The notes beneath the pieces are model-generated. The model was not told the DNA's origin, searched no databases, and was given only the letters and a program-made list of their open reading frames with translations. DNA of 64,000 nt. It comes from Steromphala cineraria (lineage: Eukaryota; Mollusca; Gastropoda; Trochida; Trochidae). This document shows, piece by piece, positions 21,479 to 34,820 of the stretch; position 1 is the first letter of the stretch; every line of letters starts with the position of its first letter. The stretch covers positions 29,832,673 through 29,896,672 of the forward strand of contig OU744732.1 in assembly GCA_916613615.1 (NCBI GenBank), in the 5' to 3' direction. Made by a program: the position numbers and the translations under genes.

Positions 21479-24057
21479 AGCTATGTTATTTCGAACTAAG
21501 TGCATGTAACTGCACTGGATAAACGACGTTCCCTGGCATTACTTTATCGTCCCTAATATAGGTACAATCCATATATGTGCTTCGTGTTCACCTTGGCACG
21601 GATAATTGCCGCTTGCAATTGATTCATTAGGACGTATCACATTGCTCAATTCAAGCCCATTAATGATGCACAGTGGCGATTCTCGAAGATTACTATTAAT
21701 GTATGATATGAATAATGATGTTGTTTTGTTGGATCCTGGACAATGTCAGAGGCTGTACGACCTTTAGATGTCACGTTTACAGAACAAAGGTCATAATACG
21801 AATATAAATTTTTTAGTTACGTTTAAAAATATTTGTTTTAAATATTTAACTTGCTATCAGATATACACTCGCACAAAATTATTAGAGGTTGTATGACAAA
21901 AGTCATTCCCTTTAAAATATAACAGGAGTTTATTGTCATAAAAAAAAATTAAACTTACAACTAGGAAAGATGCATTCGAATTTTAGATTAGTCAGAGTTG
22001 ATATAGGGAGAACCATATATGTTGAAATATAAATATAATTAATGTAAAATCATATAATTAGAAAATATATTATTGATAAAAAATTATAAGAAAATCAATC
22101 CACGTCGAATGGTTACACAACACAGAACATTGCCACGTTTCATTAGTCATGTGTGTCACGTGATCCTCATCCGGGTGTTTAAGGGAATATCTCTGATCAC
22201 ACGTGACACGTCTTTCGTTCAAAGGATAGGTACAAACGCACATTGGCGTGACCCAGTAGTGAAACACATGTACATCTTATCAACCAATGATCAGATTCAG
22301 TGACCGTCACAAATGCAGTGGGGTATTTAAAAGTATGACAGGTCACAATGACATACTAAGTACCTGTCGATATCTGATTAGCTACATGTACAGGTAACCT
22401 TGATATATTTTACGTAACATAGGGTCGTGTTTTTGTGAAGTAAACATCACGTTGTGTAGGTACAGGTACGTATGTTTTTCGCCGTGTCGATGAAGTTAGA
22501 AAGCCACTCCGCGATTTTTTATCATATGTAATTTTGCTTAGAATATATATTAAAAAGTATAAAGTATAAAGCAAAGTCAGATTGCTACAATATCATCGTA
22601 CCACTACAGGTCTGTAATGTCCCAAATGTTGAGCACTTTCCCAAATATTTACAAGGCCAATCCATACAAAACAACACTGGTTTTTGTATTTTTCTTATGT
22701 ATATATATATATATTCAAAAAGTTCACAATCTAGAGATTGTTGTTCAGCTCTCAGGTATTATATATTGAAAAGATATGTAAAATAAGTAGAATGTGTATT
22801 TTTTTTACAAAGTAGAATGAATCCAATTTACTAGCTAGTACTTTCAGCTCAATTTAGTAGCATATTCAGGCCATATACAAATAACGGATATGAATATCAT
22901 ATAAATTCCCAAATCTCACTCATTTGTCTAAAAAACGCCAGTATACGATAAATACTTATTTTCAATGAAAACTTTAAAACAGTCACTTATGTTCGAGAAA
23001 GACAAATTAATACGTTCAAATTATCTGGATACTTATCATATAACCTTATGAACAGTTTAAGCTTATAGCTGTCCTGCTTTCAATAAGGTTCCAAAATTAC
23101 GTTGACTGATTGACTCACGTACGTCACTGTCCGGTTTTCGATCACAATGACGACTTTGAATCCTATTGGCACTATACAATGTTGATGTTTTCAATTGTGA
23201 TTGTGTAGTTTCAGATGCATTCAGCAAGAAACGTGTTGTTTTATTCAAAAGGGGATCCCTTTTCACAGTCATAAATCTGCAGTTTTAGAAAGTGTTCACC
23301 CTGTTATACACTTTGACACAAGACACAAAATTTCCCTGGACAATTGTGCTTTTAATTATATTACAATAGTAAACACGTATCCGTTCAGTCAATTCAAACA
23401 GATCGATTGCGACCTTAGTGCGTTATGATTTTATTTATCATCTTCGTGATTGTTTAAACAATTTAGAAACTATGTCATTCCATGTTCATTCACAGTCACC
23501 GTTTATTACTTAGCTGTCATGAAAAATATTCACGTTCTTTAACATTTCCCCTGAGATAACTCAGAAACTTACGCGCAAGGCCAGTCGTTTTTCTAGACCT
23601 TAGTTTTATTAGGTAACTCCCTTGTTTATAAAGAACTGTACATGTTTTATCATATCTTGTGTCTTTTACTGTCTACACGTTTACACAAATGTATATTGTA
23701 TTTTTATTAAGACTCCAAGAAAAGTCTCATTTATTATGCAGAAAAGTGTAAATTACATTTTTGCACATTAAGCATTGCATAACCATTTTCAGGTTTGGGC
23801 CGCAACTCATGATTATATATTTGAATAATCAAACTTGTGTGTACGTACATGTATGTGTTTTAATAAATAGATTAAGGTGAGACTCAATTGGAATATCTGT
23901 TTGTGCTAGGTCAAAAATTATTTAAATCAATTTGAAAATAACTTGGGCTTTTAGAATTAATAGTAGTTTAACCTTAAAAAATTCACTCATATTTACATTC
24001 CCAAGCACTTATTTTCTCCACATAATGCTAATAATGACATAATGAGTATTAAAGTCT
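21479..24057. other. No gene recognised (2.6 kb)
   Basis: AT-rich. The 22070-22303 frames on both strands overlap each other and have no recognisable homology. AT microsatellite at about 22700-22715. Confidence 0.45.
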
Positions 24058-24402
24058 TAAAAGGGTCAGTAGCACGTTTTTCGAGAGAATAGAAGGTTAT
24101 GTCAGGAAAATGAAAATACATGGCTGCTCATGAAAGTATGTATCTAATGTATCTAAACTAAATGAAGCAGTAATAAATCCAATATATAAGGTAAAGTTCA
24201 ATCATGCAATTAACTTTTCTTACAAAAGATGAATTAAAAGTTTTAACACAAAAATGACCGCCAATGTGAATTGTTTATCCTGATTTCTGACTATGGATGA
24301 TTGGTTTGTTTAATCAGGATTTTGACACTTTGAAAATGATACAATCAACAATAAAAAATTTAAAACATACATTTTTCCAAAAAAATGCTACTGCCCCTTT
24401 AA
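24058..24402 (+). mobile_element. TTAA-type MITE family i, copy 7
   Basis: An old copy with AGGGTCAGTAGCACG on the left and AATGCTACTGCCCCT on the right, ending in TTAA. The internal blocks GAAAATGAAAATACATGG, AAATGACCGCCAATG and GGATGATTGGTTTG are recognisable but diverged, and the TGACACTGTCA palindrome is broken (TGACACTTTGA). Confidence 0.85.
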
Positions 24403-26590
24403 TGTAGCCATTGCAATGAATTCTATTAAATTATGTCAACATATATTTGCACACAAAAAATCACTCAAAACGTTATCACTGTTTCATAAAGCAAAGGTTG
24501 TCTAACAATACACGTACTTAATTCACGACAAGGAGTTCACGAAATGTAGGATATATTTCACCCTTTGACTTTTCTGGTAGCAGTTTGACATTTACTACAA
24601 CTTTCATTATGACTTAATTTAATTTCTTAAGCGCTTGAGTAAACCATTAACCAATGCTTACTTCGACTATGTGCGTCATTCTTTTGCTCTTTACATAAAT
24701 AGATCCTACAGGATTAATTAATGTGTCTTTTTTCAGTTTCAATCAGTTTTGCGTGATGTTTAATATGTAAACGTCTTTAGTTATTTTTCTATTTTAGAAT
24801 TTGAATATTACCCGAAAGTACTCAGAATATTTTATCATAGCTTCATCATTCAAACCAATCATATTTTTTTTGTTGATATACAGTTTGAACATGTCCGAAT
24901 AGATCTAATGTATTCTTTTAGAAATATTGGGAAACATAAAATGAAATATTTAAATGAATAATGTGCCTTTTGATATTATCGAATTTTTTGAATTTTTTTA
25001 TCTCAAATATTTTTTTAAAATTTTTCTCATCAAAACTTAAATTTTAATTTTAAGAATGTTCGTGTTTATTTTTCAAAGATACATATGTGTGCTGCATGCA
25101 TGATGTAAAAGAAGATTCCATGTTTGAATAAACTACAAAATATTTTCTTTTCCTCTCAAGGTCAGTATTTCAGGTATAGAAATGAACACTGAACAGGGAA
25201 AGGGAGACAACTGTTTTCTGTGGTTAACAATTACGGTATATCCAGTTTAGTCTCTCTTTTCGTTCTTTATCAATTGACAGCATATTGGTTTAACTTGAAA
25301 CTAGAATTTAAGTGCTACTTACGTTTCGAGTAAAAATAACCGATCACATTGCAGTAGTTAAGCCGTGACATTATTGGTGCTGAAGTAGAAACGAAAACAT
25401 GATTTATGATTGAAAGATATGATGTAAGATATCGTCATTCATGAGTCATATCATAATTCATACAATAATTATACATGTTGTTGTCCATCCTTATACGCTT
25501 TGCTGACAGGATCAAAACATGTTTTGTCTTCATTTTAGGTCACTTTTTCTCTCACGATGTATGGACTAACTTCGATGAGTATTGATTATTTTTCATACCA
25601 TTATGGATATCGGAAGTTTCATGACCTTGACAATGTAATGTTATTGCTTCAGCTTCAGATTGCCTTTTCTATTTACAGGTCTCAAACATTCGTACTGAAA
25701 TCTTATTTTAGCGTTTTTCCACTGCATTTAATCCAATTGATTTTACCCAATTAGGTAATTGAATGATACTCTCTATTTGTATTGGCCGTTTTATCTAGAA
25801 GGACATGAAACTACATTCAATGACCTTTCAGGTTAGAATTACGTAGAATAATCGGCATGACACGCGCAAAGTAGATTAAAGGAAACATATCAATTTCTTC
25901 TGACCTTACAAAGAAACAATTCCTGTAATATCGTGCCACTTTGTCATATTTAAAGGTGTTTAACTTTTTGTAGATGTTTTTCCTTTTTCTAAAGCTTGAA
26001 CTTTTAGCACTTTCATTTAGAATTTCAATTTTACAAATCCTTTTGCTTTACTAATTTGTGTTAAACTATGTGAAAATACAGAGAAGGATGAGGATTTGTA
26101 AGTGAAATGGACTGAGGTGTAGTTATAGTATAGGGTTTGATGTGTTGTGAGGTGAAGTAAGATGCAGTAGTGGGATCTGATCTGTTGTGATTTGAATAAA
26201 TGTGTAGATATCAGATCTAATGTGATTTGAGATGAAGTGATATGAAGATATTTGTGTGTTGTGAGGTGAAACTATGTAATAACCAATACTGTTCGAATTA
26301 ACTAGCTTTCTGGCAACAAAATGTACCCAAACTACTGTCGTAAAGAAAGAATACCATCACTTTGACAAGTAATTAAAAAACAACAAAGGTAGGTTAAACA
26401 AAATGATTGGAATATTTAATAAGAGTTTTCAATTCTGCATAAATTGGATGTAAACACATTTCATCGATAACAAACAATAAAAGGTAAAATGGACAGGAAC
26501 ACATTGGGGGTTGAAAAATGGGATTTAAAAATTTATCCATACAGACAGAAGGTTATTTATAGCAAAATTTACACACGTAAGAGTAATTGG
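24403..26590. other. No gene recognised (2.2 kb)
   Basis: AT-rich with poly(T) stretches at 24860-25030. 26090-26280 is a degenerate ~40-bp G/T-rich repeat (GATGTGTTGTGAGGTGAAGT variants). No supported gene. Confidence 0.45.
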
Positions 26591-26598
26591 ATGTTGCT

Positions 26599-27590
26599 CT
26601 AATATCGAGTATGTCCTCTTTGAGAATCGATACACGCAAGAATGCGTCTGCGCATGGATGACGTAAGGCGTCTAATGACGTAACGTGGAATTTGATTCCA
26701 TGCACGAATCAGACACTGTTCAAGTTCTTGTCGGTTTGCTGGGAGTACGGGTCTGCTCCTAATCGGTCTGTCAAGATGGTCCCACAAATGTTCGATCGGG
26801 TTCATATCTGGGGAACAAGCAGGCCAAGCTAAAACATGCAAATTCATGTTATTAAGGAAATTCTGTGTGAGTCTGGCTGTGTGAGGTCTTGCATTGTCAT
26901 GCTGGAATACAATGCCAAGGGACTGTTGATTGATGAAAGGGAGGACAATTGGCTGCAGAATCTCATCCCTGTACCTCTGCGCATTTAGGTTGCCATTGAT
27001 GATGACTAGTTTCGTTTTCAGTTCACCACAAATTCCTCCCCACACCATCACACCGCCTCCTCCATACGCTTGCACTTCCTGAACACAGTTTGGAGCTAAC
27101 CGTTCCCCAGCACGTCTGTAAACACGTTGACGACCCTCAGCTCTGAACAAACAGAATCTGCTCTCATCAGAAAAAAGGACACGTGACCAGTTTCGGACTT
27201 GCCAACGTCGAACTTGCCTTGCCCAGCGGAGCCTGTTACGTCGATGTTGCTGGGTAAGCACAATTCCCCGTCAGGACGCCGTGCCCGGATACCATGTTCC
27301 CGTAGTCGCCTTGCCGAGTCCGAGTGCCGTTGCTGCCGTTGCTGTTGCAGGGATGAAGCGTTTTTTTAGGTGGATTCCCCGGATGTTGCGCTTCTCCTGG
27401 GGCGTGATAACCCGTGGTCTTCTACTCCTCTGCCTGTCTGCAGTCTGGCCTGTCTGCCGTAACCGTCGAAACAGTCTTGTGATGCATACACGGGTGCAGC
27501 CGAACGTTCTTGCGATGTGGGCGTGTGAAGCTCCTTCCTGGGCCATTCCTACGCCTCTCTCTCTGAATTGCGGTCAGGCGTGGTATTTTT
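26599..27590 (-). pseudogene. Tc1-family (Tc1/mariner) transposase, frameshifted
   Basis: Tc1 transposases bind the element ends and catalyse cut-and-paste at TA sites. In order on the minus strand: LTAIQRE; then in a new frame MAQEGASHAHIART..RLFRRLRQTG with SRRPRVITPQEKR (paired helix-turn-helix and linker); then RLREHGIRARRP in another frame; then LTQQHRRNRLRWA. The catalytic domain follows, with VLFSDESRF (first D), GGGGVMVWGGI, FQHDNARPHTA (second D) and SPDMNPIEHLWD (E). Exactly 34 residues separate the second D from E, the Tc1 DD34E spacing. All three acidic residues survive. At least three frameshifts (near 27555, 27330 and 27270) break the gene. The catalytic frame is open only from a non-ATG codon at 27261 to the stop at 26599. 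The segment is clearly more GC-rich than its surroundings, consistent with transfer or recent arrival. I could not define the TIRs. Confidence 0.9.
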
Positions 27591-29101
27591 CGTATGTGCT
27601 TTTTTATACTGCGACAATGACTCGTGTCTTCCGCTGGTTTTATACTGTTTGTCAGCACGTCCATTTCGTGGAATGCGCGCATATCACCTTTTCGAAAATT
27701 CGCGCTCACGCGACAGTTTTCACAGTTTCGCTAATTTTGAAAGAAGAAAGTAATAGGTAGTAGGTTTTCACATGTTCCTTTAATGTTTTGTGAATTTCCG
27801 TTCACAAATAATGTTTTTAACCCAAAAAATAGTTGATATACTTCCTTTGGACATTAGTTTATAAGGAATTCAAATGAAGTGATAATACAATGCACTATGT
27901 CCACCCTTGTTCGTTCTTTTTTAGTCAAAATCAGAACATGTAGTACCGTCACAATGTCATGTTATATTAGTTAAAAATCCGCCCTGTTCGAATTCAAATA
28001 GAAAAAACTAGCAAAATTTCTTCATTTAAAAACACATTCAAGATACTTTGTTTTTGCTACATTCACTCAAAACCCTTATTAGGATCAATTTCCTCTTTTT
28101 TAATGTCAGTATTAAAATGTTGCTTATATAAACCAAGGAAAACAATGGTCTATTGAGCTTTAGGCTTGAACCATTGCCATAGTTTCACAATTTACCTTAT
28201 AGTTTGTTGCGAATACACTGTTTATCAAGTGTTAAATAATGAGAATTTTTATAATCAATATACCTGTAACGAAACTGTCAATGTTCAAAGGATTAAGATT
28301 TATCCAAGGACCTTTGAGACTCCTAATTCTAACATGATACGAAAACTAGTTTGAAAATACTGCGTTCTGATTGGTTACTCATAAACATTTTGGAGTAATT
28401 ATTTCGCCGATAATCACCTCTAAATATTTACGACCGCTTCACATTCCTCCGCGCACGCGTATACACTCTGCACTCAGCGACTTTCTGTTTACAATAGACA
28501 TGTTGGCGACGACACTTTAAATTTCGATATCAGAAACTTTTCGACATTTTGAAACACCTACAAATTTTAATTGAATAACCAGGTTTTTGGTTTCTGTTTG
28601 AAGTGTTTCTTACTGCTTCGCGATGTAAATTAATCACAGTCCACAGATCTATAAACAAAATCAACGATCGCACACCTCTCATACAGCAATTCGCCAAATG
28701 AACGGAAGAGACTTTATTCTTTAATTTCGCAGAATGCTGTCACTGCCCCTACCTCTAATTTACAAGTGACCACTTCTCCTGTCACAGTTTCCCCAACCAT
28801 GACACAAAATACAACTTTCTTGACAGCTTCCACTATGTTTGAAACCGTTCACCCACGCAGTGAACAACTTTTCAGAGTAACGTCCCTTGATTTGGTCAGT
28901 CCTTGTCGCTCTTGTAGGGGTGATGGGTCGACCCATGTATTAAGGTAAAAAATTCGAAACTTCGACGACATTGAAATGTGTTTTCTATTGATAATATGCT
29001 CAATAGATTACAGATGAGTCTATTTAAACACCTAATCACATTGCTTTTGCGCAAGTAAAAATAGTTCCACCTTTTTTACTAATTAGTCATGTTAGAATGG
29101 T
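27591..29101. other. No gene recognised
   Basis: 27600-27740 is probably the 5' non-coding part of the Tc1 element. 28430-28510 is a short GC-richer patch (GCGCACGCGTATACAC). No coding signature is seen. Confidence 0.4.
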
Positions 29102-29877
29102 GATAAATCCATTCTGTTTTTTATTTTGGGGTTGTATGTCGTGCATTCTTTACCCCTAAATAAACATTTCAAACCTCGCAAGCTCGGTTTGAAATTATAT
29201 TTAGGGGTAAAGACATTCTCTCCCCACAGAGGCAACTCAGTCATACCTGAATTAGCCTCTGTTCTATTACGGCTAACATACGGGATAGAAAGGTAGAAAT
29301 CTGATTGGAGGCAATCGAAGTTAGTTGTGCAATCAGCGACGCCGTTTCAAAAGTGGTCATTCGCAAAAGTTCGGCTATATCCGCATCAAAGGGAGATAAC
29401 TCTTTCTTCTACAAAACAATCGCTTTTTACCTTCGCATTGGTTTTTATTTGGTGAATTATTAAAATAAAATTAATCATAAAACGAAGAACAATTTACACA
29501 ATTATAAAACAATATGTTTCTAATGAAAAACCCTATACATATCTGATTTTGAAATAGTTTCCCTCTCTGAGACTCACACTGTTAATGAAAAAGAAACCTA
29601 AAGGCATGATTCTTTTAAAAGTCACTGAGCGACCGTTGAGTATTCCCGAAGTCGTGGACATCCAAAAGGTGTTTTCATTGGCTGCAAATAAGGGAGATAT
29701 CTCAAGTTACAACTTTTTGCCGCTAGGGCGATCTGCCGGAACCCCAGAATTTTGGCGTAATGGAACAGAGGCTAACTGGGGTATGACTGAGTTGCCTCTG
29801 TGGGGAGAGAATGGGGTAAAGAATGCACGACATACAACCCCAAAATAAAAAACTGATTGGATTTATCCCCTAAATTT
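29102..29877. mobile_element. TIR element (~776 bp) with ~100-160 bp arms, unclassified
   Basis: The left arm from GATAAATCCATTCTG through TTTTATTTTGGGGTTGTATG, TCGTGCATTCTTTACCCC, ATTCTCTCCCCACAGAGGCA and ACTCAGTCATACC to about 29270 is repeated inverted on the right from about 29755 to 29877. The left arm has an extra ~57-bp palindromic insert. The interior (29280-29750) is not inverted. An 87-codon frame (29585-29848) reads from the interior into the right arm and has no recognisable homology. The target duplication is not clear. Confidence 0.72.
29149..29211. repeat. Palindromic insert in left arm
   Basis: An imperfect hairpin from TTTACCCCTAAATA to TATTTAGGGGTAAA with inner arms TTTCAAACC/GGTTTGAAA. 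The right arm reads straight from TTTACCCC to ATTCTCTCC, so the hairpin was gained on one side only or lost on the other. Confidence 0.8.
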
Positions 29878-32800
29878 ACAATGGCTCATAATTAAATCCA
29901 ACGAATTAAGAGTAGTTCAGCAGTTCATCCACAATTAACTTGGTCGATACCATGGTGTCGTATAAGGGATATATTTACCAGTAACTGGAAATATTTTGAA
30001 TACAACCATGATTGCAGCTTTTCTATTGATATGCTACACGTACCAAAGTCCGTGAGTACATGAGGTCTATAATGTTATTTTCATATGCATATGCTCGCAT
30101 TTTCCCTGAATAAGAAAGCAAAATGATTTTATCAAAACTCAAACCAGATCGTTGAAACCATATTTCAGAAGAAGTATGTTCCAAAACATTTTTGTCGTTT
30201 ACATGGCTTTGGAAATCGTCATTTACCAAGATCAATCGTGGTTGGTGTGACTTGAGACATTTAATGTTCTATTGTAATAAATTCAAAGGAATAACAAAAT
30301 ATTATTTTAAAATAGGAAGTCTTGGTGAGATTTTTTATATTAAAAATCATCTCAAAGCCATTATATTTTTATGTATCTATTTGATAGACATCTCTGAATG
30401 AAATATTCATATGCTGAATTTGACTCTCGCCCTTATGAACATTGGTATTGACAGATGACTCCTGTATGATTAACTATCTACCTCAATATCTATTTCAATA
30501 TACCTCATGTTTGCAAACATAACGTATATTTAAACCAAGGATTAGTTGTCAGAGTTGGACAGACTAGACAATAGCAGTAGATAAATAACATTCATTTGAA
30601 AAAAAAAATAGTGGAAAACGCCCGATCTTGAAATGTCATCTCGACCTATGGAAAGGCTGAGTAAAAATAAACCCAGGGTCAAAAATAAACACACCAACCC
30701 TTTAAAGAGATTTGTTACTGTTGTGAGAGAAAGACATGTGTTGAACCCAGTACTCACAACTTCATCAATCAGAGCATGGGCTTCTATTTTCGTGTCTGTC
30801 CAAATACACTTGGTGTCTTGAAATTACCTTCTTTTTTTCAAAATGATTTGGACTTGAATAATTGAATTGAAATATAAAAAACTATGACATTAAGAAATAC
30901 AATTATTATTTTTTGTTTTAAACACGAAAACCTTTCATTTGGGTAGATTTCTTAACGTATCTGTAAGACGCCAGAAAAAAAAAAGAAATAATGTTGTTTT
31001 GTATTCTCAATTCATTAATTATATAAGTCATTACTAAAGTGAGGTGTCATAAAAGGGTTAACAGTTGTATGCAACGAAAGACAATATTGTTCATAATTCT
31101 ATATATTGAATGGTAATGGGGTTAATGGTTCTATGAAGTGAAGGATAAAAGTGTTCATATTTCTATGAAGTGAATAATAAGATTAATTATTAAATGGTTT
31201 TGACGATAATAAGGTTAATGACTTTGTGTATTGTACAATAATGAGGTGCGGGTTCCCTGGACGATGATCATAGTTATTCATAAAGAATTTCTATCATTGT
31301 TTGAGACTTGTTTGAATACAAAACGGTTTGAATACAAGAATGGTTATGTATTATATTGATGCCTCTGCGCATTAGTTATTAACTGCACGTGGAAAATGAC
31401 ATGTGATGCGATAAATCGCAGTATCTTCAGTAAGGCATCAATGTTTTTAACACAAGGTATTGTTTGTTTCCACTTTGTAAACGTTTCGTAAATAAAGGTC
31501 TCATTGTAGGTCATCATTGAATATATAGGCCGTGGTAAACTTGTCAGTTTTCAAAATATATTTTATCCTCATGCATTAAAATGTAACATGGCGCATCCAA
31601 ATACAGTTCATGATACCACTTCGCTACTTATATATTCATGTTCTTTTGGTAGTTTTATTTGACAAATATGCTGTACATTTTTCTTCATATGGCGATATCC
31701 CAACTTTGTAATGACACACTAGTTTCTTTACTGACCTTGAGATTAGATTTAAATCCTTAACAAATATTCAAATGACGATGCTTTACTTTTTCAGACTTTA
31801 AAAACAGTTTCTTACTTCAAGGAAAATATGGCGTTTGTTTCAACATTGTTTTATCACTGGAGAAAAAAATACTCATGTTCTTTGCATTGATGATATCAAT
31901 TATTAATTTATTAAAAGAAGAGTTAATATTATCTATTTAAGATGTTTGTCGTCTCTTTATTAGTCGATTGTTAGTAACATGGTCATACATTTATAAGTAA
32001 AAAAAGGTATTTACAACAAAACTTGATATCTCAAGATATCTGTGTATTGTTTATTACAAGTTAAAATGATTGTTATCGTTAAAGCCACCCCTCTTGTCTG
32101 TTTATTATGTATATAAGTATATATGTATATATGTATCAGAAACGTTTGAGTTGGTCTGGTATACAGTCAAATATATTCAAAAGTTAAAAAACACACACCA
32201 CCAATAGACTCGTACTAGTTTCATTGTAATCTTCAGGGAGTACAAAACAGTTGTACATGTACATATAAGTATATAAGTATATATGTATTCTCTTGTACCA
32301 CCTTGGGTTGTTTTTTGAGAAATAAACTTTAATTGGAAGACAAGCGATCCTTGGGTGGTTTAATTATCATATGTTACCGCAAATATTTTACTGTTTTGAA
32401 CCTTTTGAAGATAAAGGGAAATCATGAATGTCAATTTAAACAACAAAAGTACCATAGAAAATAATCAATAATTTAGTTTACAACGAAGCTGTGCAAGGCA
32501 CACATATATATATATACTGAGGTGTGTTAAATTAATCAAAGAGATGAATCTCATTGAAAAACGATGTTGATTGTGATTTGCTTACAAATGAGTTTTCGGG
32601 AAAAGTTTTATAACCATTTTAATACACTGGACATGTTTGATATCGATGAGAATATAAGGGTAACGAAAGACAGTAACAAATTGTATTCTATATAGCTCAC
32701 ATTTGATAATCCATAGCATATAAATGTACTTGAAAATATGTGTTTCAAATGCCAAAAACTTGAGACACTTTGTATACTTTAGGAACCTCACAACAAAATA

Positions 32801-33096
32801 TCATAAAATGCCAGTCACCTCAAATGTTTAAACCTTCATCCATGTGCACTTCATCCAGTGCGTGATAATCGATTCTCATTGACTGATTTGTCTATTTACA
32901 AGGGAGAAATTCATGATCGAACATATTCTGGTTACAAAGAACATGTTAGAGTGCGCGCATTAACAGCCTAGCATCGTAATTATTTGACTGATAACTTTAG
33001 AGTCGTTTATGAAGTCAGCGTTTTTCAAAGAGTTTTAAACCATGAATCTTCAACGGAAAGAGTTAATTTTCTACTAAGTGTATCTGTTCAATCAGC
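29878..33096. other. No gene recognised (3.2 kb)
   Basis: AT-rich. Microsatellite-like TATATAAGTATATATG runs at 32107-32135 and 32260-32290. A loose repeat of 'GGTTAATGGTTCTATGAAGTG' type words lies at 31060-31230. The 32984-33175 frame runs into the satellite and is not a gene. Confidence 0.45.
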
Positions 33097-33220
33097 GCAG
33101 ACTTACGTTTTAAGCTCAAAGGTAGACTTACATTTCAAGCTCAAAGGCAGACTTACATTTCAAGCTCAAAGGTAGACCTACATTTCAAGCTCGAAGGTAG
33201 ACTTACATTTCAAGCTCAAA

Positions 33221-34820
33221 GGGAGACCTACATTTCAAGCTCAAAGGTAGACTTACATTTCAAGCTCAAAGGTAGACCTACATTTCAAGCTCGAAGGTAG
33301 ACTTACATTTCAAGCTCAAAGGTAGACCTACATTTCAAGCTCAAAGGTAGGCTTACATTTCAAGCTCGAAGGCAGACTTACATTTCAAGCTCAAAGGTAG
33401 ACTTACATTTCAAGCTCGAAGGTAGACCTACATTTCAAGCTCAAAGGTAGACCTACATTTCAAGCTCGAAGGTAAACCTACATTTCAAGCTCAAAGGTAG
33501 ACTTACATTTCAAGCTCAAAGGTAGACCTACATTTCAAGCTCAAAGGTAGACTTACATTTCAAGCTCAAAGGTAGACTTACATTTCAAGCTCGAAGGCAG
33601 ACTTACATTTCAAGCTCAAAGGTAGACTTACATTTCAAGCTCGAAGGTAGACCTACATTTCAAGCTCAAAGGTAGACCTACATTTCAAGCTCGAAGGTAG
33701 ACCTACATTTCAAGCTTGAAGGTAGACCTACATTTCAAGCTCAAAGGCAGACTTACATTTCAAGCTCAAAGGTAGACCTACATTTCAAGCTCGAAGGTAG
33801 ACTTACATTTCAAGCTCAAAGGTAGACCTACATTTCAAGCTCAAAGGCAGACTTACAGTTCAAGCTCAAAGGCAGACTTACATTTCAAGCTCAAAGGCAG
33901 ACTTACATTTCAAGCTCAAAGGCAGACTTACATTTCAAGCTCAGAGGCAGACTTACATTTCAAGCTCAAAGGTAGACCTACATTTCAAGCTCAAAGGTAG
34001 ACCTACATTTCAAGCTCAAAGGTAGACCTACATTTCAAGCTCAAAGGTAGACCTACATTTCAAGCTCAAAGGTAGACCTACATTTCAAGCTCAAAGGTAG
34101 ACCTACATTTCAAGCTCGAAGGCAGACTTACAGTTCAAGCTCGAAGGCAGACTTACAGTTCAAGCTCAAAAGCAAACTTACATTTCAAGCTCAAAGGTAG
34201 ACCTACATTTCAAGCTCAAAGGTAGACTTACATTTCAAGCTCAAAGGTAGACTTACATTTCAAGCTCAAAGGTAGACCTACATTTCAAGCTCGAAGGTAT
34301 ACTTACATTTCAAGCTCAAAGGGAGACCTACATTTCAAGCTCAAAGGTAGACTTACATTTCAAGCTCAAAGGTAGACCTACATTTCAAGCTCAAAGGTAG
34401 ACTTACATTTCAAGCTCAAAGGTAGACCTACATTTCAAGCTCAAAGGTAGACTTACATTTCAAGCTCGAAGGCAGACTTACATTTCAAGCTCAAAGGTAG
34501 ACTTACATTTCAAGCTCGAAGGTAGACCTACATTTCAAGCTCAAAGGTAGACCTACATTTCAAGCTCGAAGGTAAACCTACATTTCAAGCTCAAAGGTAG
34601 ACCTACATTTCAAGCTCAAAGGTAGACCTACATTTCAAGCTCAAAGGTAGACTTACATTTCAAGCTCGAAGGCAGACTTACATTTCAAGCTCGAAGGCAG
34701 ACTTACATTTCAAGCTCAAAGGTAGACCTACATTTCAAGCTCGAAGGTAGACCTACATTTCAAGCTCAAAGGTAGACCTACATTTCAAGCTCGAAGGTAG
34801 ACCTACATTTCAAGCTTGAA
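33221..34820. repeat. Second higher-order relation, 1100-bp offset
   Basis: GGGAGACC at 33221 and 34321, GGTAAACC at 33471 and 34571, and CAAGCTTGAA at 33711 and 34811 are each 1100 bp (44 units) apart. A further 250-bp echo links CAAGCTTGAA at 34811 and 35061. The array therefore grew by several unequal exchanges of different size. Confidence 0.88.

Noticed and set aside
27281..27760. 159-codon plus frame
   Set aside because: It is the antisense shadow of the GC-rich Tc1 transposase, which has clear catalytic motifs on the minus strand.
26489..27779. AGGAACA words as TIRs of the Tc1 element
   Set aside because: Only 7 bp match and no flanking TA pair is clear.
25876..27781. TTAAAGGAAACAT (25876) and ATGTTCCTTTAA (27769) as ends of a TTAA element containing the Tc1 gene
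   Set aside because: Similarity stops after about 10 bp, and Tc1 elements use TA targets; likely chance in AT-rich DNA.
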